64,000 nucleotides of DNA from Candidula unifasciata. Its lineage: Eukaryota > Mollusca > Gastropoda > Stylommatophora > Geomitridae. Position 1 is the first letter of the stretch; every line of letters begins with the position of its first letter. Location: the NCBI GenBank assembly GCA_905116865.2, contig CAJHNH020000494.1, positions 30,001-94,000 of the forward strand. The letters are read 5' to 3'. The notes under the pieces are model-generated. The model worked only from the letters and a program-made list of their open reading frames with translations. It had not been told where the DNA came from and searched no databases. Below, piece after piece: positions 58,690-64,000 of the stretch. The position numbers and the translations under genes were made by a program.

Positions 58690-59418
58690 TCCAGTTATAG
58701 CGCACTGGTTGGTTAGAGATCAAGCCTGGTTAGATGAACAATGATATACAGAAGTCTGGTTATAGCATACTGGTTGGTTAGAGATCAAGCCTCGTGAGAT
58801 AAACAATGATATACAGAAGTCCAGTTGAAGCATACTGGTTGGTTAGAGATCAAGCCTGGTTAGATGAACAATGATATACAGAAGTCCAGTTGAAGCATAC
58901 TGATTGGTTAGAGATCAAGTCTGGTGAGATAAACAATGATATACAGAAGTCTAGTTATAGCATACTGGTTGGTTAGAGATCAAGCCTCGTGAGATAAACA
59001 ATGATATATAGAAGTCCGGTTATAGCATACTGGTTGGTTAGAGATCAAGTCTGGTGAGATAAACAATGATATACAGAAGTCTAGTTATAGCATACTAGTT
59101 GGTTAGAGATCAAGTCTGGTGAGATAAACAATGATATACAGAAGTCTAGTTATAGCATACTAGTTGGTTAGAGATCAAGTCTGGTGAGATAAACAATGAT
59201 ATACAGAAGTCTAGTTATAGCATACTAGTTGGTTAGAGATCAAGTCTGGTGAGATAAACAATGATATACAGAAGTCTAGTTATAGCATACTAGTTGGTTA
59301 GAGATCAAGCCTGGTGAGATAAACAATGATATACAGAAGTCTAGTTATAGCATACTAGTTGGTTAGAGATCAAGTCTGGTGAGATAAACAATGATATACA
59401 GAAGTCTAGTTATAGATG
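58690..59418. repeat. Minisatellite, 65-bp unit, about 11 copies
   Basis: Unit GATATACAGAAGTCTAGTTA + TAGCATACTAGTTGGTTAGA + GATCAAGTCTGGTGAGATAA + ACAAT. Right-hand copies are nearly identical; the left ones are more varied. Confidence 0.96.
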
Positions 59419-59621
59419 TTTTTCAGATTTAGAGGACACACACTGAAATGTGTTTTCAAAACAATGGTATTTCTTCCATTGCATGGAAACTGCTGAGATA
59501 CCCCATCTAACTGCACACTGAAGGATTAACATCCAGTGACTCAAAGAGACACTATTTGGATGAAAATCTATCAGCAGCAAATCCCAGAAACCCTGTTTAA
59601 CTGAAAAACAGTTATATTTGG

Positions 59622-59850
59622 AGCTGCTGTGGTGTAATGGCTAGATGCTTGCCTGCAGATACGAAGGCTTGCGGGTTCAGGTACTTTAAAAAATGATCTT
59701 GGCTCTCTGGTCGACCCAGCCTTAAATGAGTATCAGGTAAAGTCCTGGAAAGTAAAGGTTGCCAGTCAGTATGATGTTGATCAATCACCCACCGAACGCC
59801 GATTGGTTTATAAAATAAAAGACTAACCCTCTATGCCCAATACGCCCTTT
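59622..59850 (+). mobile_element. tRNA-derived SINE, family A
   Basis: Head GCTGTGGTGTAATGGCTAGA (box A) and TTGCGGGTTCAGGTAC (box B, imperfect). The body has CTGGTCGACCCAGCC and GAACGCCGATTGGTTTATAA. The tail is ATACGCCCTTTACCT. Confidence 0.78.
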
Positions 59851-60070
59851 ACCTAAAAAAAAATTATAAAGATTATTTTAACCTATTGGTTACAAGAGAA
59901 CCTATTGTCCAGTGTAGGTGGGTGGATGGATTTTAATCCCTGCCTCTGTCTCCTCCCTGAGTTCTGCCACCTTGTAGCTGCACTGCTGCACATCCAAGGA
60001 TTCCACACATTCTGTCCCTTCCCTGTCCAGCAGAAAGGCTATACTAACTTGCCAGTAGCTACATGCTCAC

Positions 60071-60177
60071 CTTGCTATTCTGTAGCAGCAAACCAATCCC
60101 CTCCATGCAGACTTTGAGTATCCCACTCTCTTTGGTCTTCAGACACTGCACCGGATATTCACCACCAAGATCAGCAA
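60071..60177 (-). CDS. MADD: MADD homologue, exon n-3 (107 nt)
   Basis: The acceptor is AATCTGTCTAG and the donor is AGCAAG|GTGAGC. It enters in phase 1 (g|TT = V) and leaves in phase 0. It reads ADLGGEYPVQCLKTKESG, then ILKVCMEGIGLLLQNSK. The LGGE(F/Y)PVQ followed by a G-(L/I)-L-x-V-x-x-E-G-I block is a strong MADD marker. The acceptor pyrimidine tract is weak, but phase and homology agree. Confidence 0.9.
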
Positions 60178-60599
60178 CTAGACAGATTCCACATTCTATA
60201 TCAGTACAACAGTCAGCATGATCTATATTTTAATGAAACAGGTTACACTGCAGTAAAACAGTGTTATTTTCTTTAATCTAATGGGCTCCAAACTGCCGAG
60301 AGGACTTAACGTCAAACACAGTTTTATCTAATACTTTTTATTTACTGTCCTTGCTTGTCACACCTTTAAGTGATCCTGTGTATTATTTTGCCTAATTTAT
60401 CACTGTCCATTCATGCAGTTTGCTGAGCCAACTTTCTAGTCAAAAAGTTCACTTGCCATTTGTGTTTACAATAATGTAAAGCTGGATAGTTCTACTTTTC
60501 TTTTGGTTAGACATCTATTCATGATATTTTCTTCTTTGTGCTTTTTGTGTGTTTTTTGTTGTTTGCCAATGACAATTTGTTGCTACAACAAGCCTGGTT

Positions 60600-60735
60600 T
60601 ATTTATTGTAATTCAGACAGACTGGCCAGTTCTGCCTCCGTTGCGACGGCAGGCCTATGGATCACGCCAACATTGTTAAGGCCCTTAGAAAGACAGGAAG
60701 GCCAGAGGATTCTGGGAACAGGAAGTCCATGTCAC
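60600..60735 (+). mobile_element. LINE RNase H tail fragment
   Basis: AACATTGTTAAGGCCCTTAG + AAAGACAGGAAGGCCAGAGG aligns with GACATTGTCATTGCCCTTAG + AGAGATAGGATGTTCTGAGG at 52693-52732, giving ANIVKALRKTGRPED-like residues. Only the end of the domain remains. Confidence 0.65.
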
Positions 60736-60736
60736 T

Positions 60737-61062
60737 GTGATAATCCTGATATACCATGAGAGTGCATGAAGTACTGTGATAATCCTGAAATACTATGAGA
60801 GTGCATGAAGTACTGTGATAATTCTGAAATACTATGAGAGTGCATGAAGTACTGTGATAATCCTGAAATACTATGAGAGTGAATAAACTACTGTGATAAT
60901 CCTGAAATACTATGAGAGTGCATGAAGTAGAGTGATAATTCTGAAATACTATGACAGTGCATAAACTACTGTGATAATCCTGAATTACTATAACAGTGCA
61001 TGAAGTACTGTGATAATTCTGAAATACAATGACTGTACATGAAGTAATGTGATAATCCTGAC
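60737..61062. repeat. Minisatellite, about 39-bp unit, 8 copies
   Basis: Unit ACTGTGATAATCCTGAAATA + CTATGAGAGTGCATGAAGT. It begins at the end of the RNase H remnant and stops about 30 bases short of a MADD exon. Confidence 0.95.
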
Positions 61063-61093
61063 ACAGAACTCATACAGCCATGAAAAGACATAC

Positions 61094-61181
61094 CTGGAGA
61101 AGTGAGACCAGGCCGCGGTTCTGGCTTCCTGCTTGCGGCCTTGCCCATGGCTTCCCTGACAGAGAAGTACAACTCTCGACA
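61094..61181 (-). CDS. MADD: MADD homologue, exon n-4 (88 nt)
   Basis: The acceptor is GCTGTTTTCCCAG and the donor is CTCCAG|GTATGT. It starts in phase 0 with CRELYFSVREAMGKAASRK and ends in phase 1 after PGLTSP. The CREL-Y-x-x-(V/I)-(K/R)-E-A-M-x-K-A-A helix is a family hallmark and directly continues FYTKK of the preceding exon. The proline-rich end lies in a region that is variable in the family. Confidence 0.92.
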
Positions 61182-61344
61182 CTGGGAAAACAGCAGATGA
61201 CATTCACTTGTTAACCTGCAGTATAACACTGACGCAAACAGGACTGCAGGTGACACCAGGCTGGTGTCACTGTTACAAGTGCCCTAATTATCTTCTTTAA
61301 AGGTTGAAGAAGGTGTCTGTGATCTGCCTTGTTGGCCTGTCGTC

Positions 61345-61793
61345 CAGACTGAGATCTCAGGACAGTATGGTAAAAGTTTAGGAATCAGCCCGGAGACCAA
61401 CTGACTGATCTCAGGACAGTATGGTAAAACTTTGGGAATCAGCCTGGAGACCAACTGACTGATCTCAGGACAGTATGGTAAAAGTTTAGGAATCAGCCCG
61501 GAGACCAACTGACTGATCTCAGGACAGTATGGTAAAAGTTTAGGAATCAGCCCGGAGACCAACTGACTGATCTCAGGACAGTATGGTAAAAGTTTGGGAA
61601 TCAGCCTGGAGACCAACTGACTGATCTCAGGACAGTATGGTAACAGTTTAGGAATCAGCCCAGAGACCAACTGACTGATCTCAGGACAGTATGGTAAAAG
61701 TTTAGGAATCAGCCCGGAGACCAACTGACTGATCTCAGGACAGTATGGTAACAGTTTAGGAATCAGCCCAGAGATCAACTGACTGATCTCAGT
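61345..61793. repeat. Minisatellite, 54-bp unit, about 8 copies
   Basis: Unit GATCTCAGGACAGTATGGTA + AAAGTTTAGGAATCAGCCCG + GAGACCAACTGACT. The in-frame length gives a 181-codon - strand ORF, an artefact: it has no splice context and lies in a MADD intron. Confidence 0.96.
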
Positions 61794-61829
61794 ACATTTT
61801 ATCACAGGGAGGGGGGATAAACAAAACAT

Positions 61830-61860
61830 TAACTCTTTTGATACCAGAGGGCAGTTAAAT
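61830..61860. mobile_element. MITE family, one terminus
   Basis: TTAACTCTTTTGATACCAGA resembles the left end of the TTAA-MITEs. ATCAACATGTGATGTGCTTC follows, related to the interior of copy 2; the right end is missing. Confidence 0.4.
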
Positions 61861-61984
61861 TAGTTATAAATCAACATGTGATGTGCTTCTTGGTGCCTAA
61901 GGCGATAACAATTTGAAATGTCAAATTAAGGATGTTTTTTTACTTTACTTCTTGGTCCACTGTATTCTGAGAATCTTTCCACAG

Positions 61985-62225
61985 CAGTTAAGCTCAAAAG
62001 CCCAGTCTGGATTCCTGGGCTCCCAAGTGGGGGCAAAACAGAACAGCCTCACTGCCCCCTAACAAGCATGTCCTAAGTGTAGACTGACTAGGTTTTCCTT
62101 CAAATCTGACTGCATATACCTGAGAGGCAAGAACAATCAGCCTGTACACAAGTACAAGATCAAGACTGAAGTCCAGGAGTGGAGGATCAAGGAGAACTTT
62201 TCGCCAGAGTTTACAGCTGGTGATC
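61985..62225 (-). mobile_element. Dispersed repeat family D
   Basis: CTGGGCTCCCAAGTGGGGGC, AGAACAGCCTCACTGCCCCC, TACCTGAGAGGCAAGAACAA and CGCCAGAGTTTACAGCTGGT match the inverse of 21020-21285 and, directly, 22880-23155. Confidence 0.7.
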
Positions 62226-62412
62226 AACAAGAAGAACAACAAGGACGGTACAAGGTTTAGGTTTACACAACAGATCAACAAGAAGAACAACAAGGACGGT
62301 ACAAGATTTAGGTTTACACAACAGATCAACAAGAAGAACAACAAGGACGGTACAAGATTTAGGTTTACACAATGGATCAATAAGAAGAACAACAAGGATG
62401 GTACAACTGCCA
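62222..62412. repeat. Minisatellite, 51-bp unit, about 3.7 copies
   Basis: Unit ATCAACAAGAAGAACAACAA + GGACGGTACAAGATTTAGGT + TTACACAACAG. It starts on the last bases of the family D copy (GGTGATCAACAAGAAGAA). Confidence 0.95.
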
Positions 62413-62419
62413 AGGTATT

Positions 62420-62950
62420 TTTTACATACACAACTATATACACAGGTGTCCGATCTGACTACTCAGAGACCAGGGAAAATTACTAGAAGTCCAAGTGAAA
62501 AAATCAAAGCCTTCACGAGGGCCTGAACCCACTCAGACAGTACAAGAAATTCTCTAACCGGCCATTGGACAGAACTGTCAAGCAAATGGGAAGGCTAGCT
62601 ATCAACAAATGCCCGAAGAGGTTGCAAGTGTTGGTCAAAATACACAAATATCCCAGCTATGCTGTACACACACAACTTCTTCTTTTAGTCCAGGTCATGT
62701 GGCACTGGTAGTCATGTCTATCCACAACCTTTTGTCTCATGTTCTGACACAGATAATCTTCCCTGTCATGATGTCAAACTGTCTGGCATCTTTTCTCTTA
62801 GTCTCCCTCTGGCTCTTTTCTCCCTCCAACTTTCTCACTGTCATGTGGTACTCCAGTTTTCTTCTCTAACTTTCTCACTGTCATGTGGTACTCCAGTTTT
62901 CTCCTTCTGATGTGGGACTCAGATTTTGTAGGGTATTCTTGGGAAGTTCA
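62420..62950. other. Unassigned intronic sequence
   Basis: A two-fold 37-bp repeat (TTTCTCACTGTCATGTGGTA) at 62832-62902. No gene evident. Confidence 0.4.
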
Positions 62951-62954
62951 GTAT

Positions 62955-63125
62955 TTTAGTTGTGTATCCTTTACAGGACATTGCAGAACCAACCCAGGCA
63001 TTTTAAGCTGTTATGGTTTTTCTAAGCAAATTTACGTCTAGTAGTTTGCCTTTGCTTTCTGGACGGTCGGCTTCTCGATACTACTGTCAAAACCAATGCA
63101 AGGCCACAGACGCTGACTCCAATAG
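62955..63125 (-). mobile_element. SINE family C
   Basis: GTGTATCCTTTACAGGACAT + TGCAGAACCAACCCAGGCAT, AGTAGTTTGCCTTTGCTTTC; the tRNA head is largely lost but CACAGACGCTGACTCCAATA remains. Confidence 0.7.
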
Positions 63126-63218
63126 TATACGGGGTGTTAACAAACAAAAATCAAACAAACAAGAATTGCCAAACAAGGAACAGGGATAAAAGATAACACT
63201 TCAAGTTCTCTGACTGAC

Positions 63219-63383
63219 CTTCTTGGTGTAGAACTGATTCAGTTGGACCTTGCCGTCACTCGTTCTCCACAAACACAAGACGCGAGTCTTGGGGCAGTAG
63301 GTGATGTTGACAATTTTCTCAAACCACCAGCGGTCGTGGATGGCTCCGGTAACGTTTCGTAGCAGCAAGCAGTCATCATAAAC
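63219..63383 (-). CDS. MADD: MADD homologue, exon n-5 (165 nt)
   Basis: The acceptor is AATCTTCCATCCAG and the donor is AAGAAG|GTCAGT. It is exactly 55 codons, phase 0 to 0. It reads VYDDCLLLRN, then DRWWFEKIVNITYCPKTRVL, CLWR, and QLNQFYTKK. The WWFE-(K/R)-(L/I)-(V/I)-N-(M/I)-T-Y-x-P-K-T-(K/R)-V-L-C-L-W block and FYTKK are conserved in MADD proteins, at the start of their C-terminal folded region. Upstream, GDIEKSSIQ is in frame but a TAA precedes it, which supports the acceptor chosen. Further 5' exons are outside the window. Confidence 0.92.
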
Positions 63384-63514
63384 CTGGATGGAAGATTTCT
63401 CAATGTCGCCTTATGCTCGAACCTTGGAGGTGTGGTGATCAATCAACTTTCTCACATTATACCTTTCCTAATTAATGAGTATCTGAACATCAAGGAAGTT
63501 TGGCTAGGAAACAG

Positions 63515-63700
63515 CAACGTCTGAAAAACTGAAATATTTTGGCCATATCAAGCCCTACTGCAGATTGGAAAAACATAATAGTAGAAGGCATGTACCAGGA
63601 AAGAGGGGCAGGGCTGACCAGCTTGAAGATGGGCACATGATATCAGTGAAACCCTGGGTAGCAGGACCAAGTTTCTTCACTCAGACCATGATGAGAAAGG
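63515..63700 (+). mobile_element. LINE reverse transcriptase tail fragment
   Basis: + strand LKYFGHIKPYCRLEKHN, then HVPGKRGRADQLEDGHMIS: the K-Y-F-G-H ... L-E-K ... G-K-R-G-R ... pattern of the LINE thumb-to-tail region, lacking the usual RRQ core. It is close to the 55390-55770 copy but on the opposite strand. Confidence 0.65.
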
Positions 63701-63724
63701 ATCTATCACTCACTGAGGGCTGGA

Positions 63725-63895
63725 AAAAACAGTTAGTTGCACATGTTTTTAAGGGATGTTGCAGAATTGAACCCCTACATTTTATGTGACTATTTGTGAT
63801 TTTTCTAAGCAATTTTATGCTCAGTAGTTTGCCATTGCCTTCTGAACAGCTGGCTCTAGATGCCACTACTAAAATGCCCACAGGCCCATCAGAAT
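63725..63895 (-). mobile_element. SINE family C
   Basis: TAAGGGATGTTGCAGAATTG, GTGATTTTTCTAAGCAATTT and CAGTAGTTTGCCATTGCCTT match 62960-63060. A second copy within 800 bases. Confidence 0.65.
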
Positions 63896-64000
63896 TATGA
63901 AGCCTAAGTCACATATACACTGCTTTTTCTATGGCAGACTCACAGACTTTTTCAGACTCACAGAAAACAATCAAATCGTTCTCCAGTGGATCACGGCTCA

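Larger units (their letters stand above)
38689..63383 (-). other. MADD: MADD / Rab3-GEF homologue, 3' part of gene (six exons)
   Basis: Six - strand exons with consensus acceptors and donors join in matching phase: 165 nt (phase 0 to 0), 88 (0 to 1), 107 (1 to 0), 70 (0 to 1), 47 (1 to 0), then a last exon. Their product aligns throughout with the conserved C-terminal region of MADD/DENN proteins, as I know the family. Those proteins are guanine-nucleotide exchange factors for Rab3 and Rab27 in vesicle traffic, with an N-terminal DENN module that would lie beyond 64 kb. Introns are about 2.0, 0.9, 13.1, 5.1 and 2.9 kb. Placement of the introns and phase agreement make chance very unlikely; the precise 3' end is not settled. 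Confidence 0.88.

Noticed and set aside
61284..61829. 181-codon - strand ORF with an 18-residue repeat
   Set aside because: A 54-bp stop-free array in a MADD intron; no exon signals.
62609..62869. Possible LINE tail on the - strand
   Set aside because: Only a weak GRQRE-like word; no ordered set of motifs.

Overview
The window is eukaryotic genomic DNA, most likely from a marine invertebrate and possibly a mollusc. Coding exons are short, separated by long introns, and bounded by GT-AG splice sites. tRNA-headed SINEs and decayed LINE 3' ends are numerous. By my hand-drawn boundaries, roughly a third of the sequence is minisatellite. The species assignment is inference only. There is no bacterial or phage signature, no operon, no CRISPR array and no rRNA gene.

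Layout: (1) 1-958, + strand, is the 3' part of a gene for a type I membrane protein (glycosylated ectodomain, one membrane helix, short basic tail). (2) 1-38.6 kb is intergenic or 3'-flanking repeat terrain. It holds minisatellites of 20-51 bp units, SINEs, a likely solo LTR at 6.9-7.5 kb, and one very large array at 13.05-19.80 kb (32-bp unit, about 200 copies, with kilobase-scale internal duplications). (3) 38.7-63.4 kb, - strand, carries the 3' exons of a homologue of MADD (Rab3 GEF / MAP-kinase activating death domain protein). Six short exons at 63.2, 61.1, 60.1, 46.9, 41.7 and 38.8 kb join in consistent phases and spell its conserved C-terminal region. The introns between them (up to 13 kb) are filled with LINE fragments, SINEs, TTAA-flanked MITEs and minisatellites.

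The most interesting pattern is that several minisatellites begin inside recognisable LINE 3' sequence: a 29-bp array at 34.5 kb, 43-bp and 47-bp arrays within one LINE copy at 42.6-43.3 kb, a 21-bp array splitting an RNase H remnant at 44.1 kb, and a 63-bp array with an in-frame 21-codon unit at 56.8-58.4 kb. For three of these a related copy without the array lies elsewhere in the window, so insertion-site comparisons are possible. Long ORFs inside arrays are by-products of stop-free repeat units and are not annotated as genes. I found no convincing new biological system beyond this repeat-genesis pattern.
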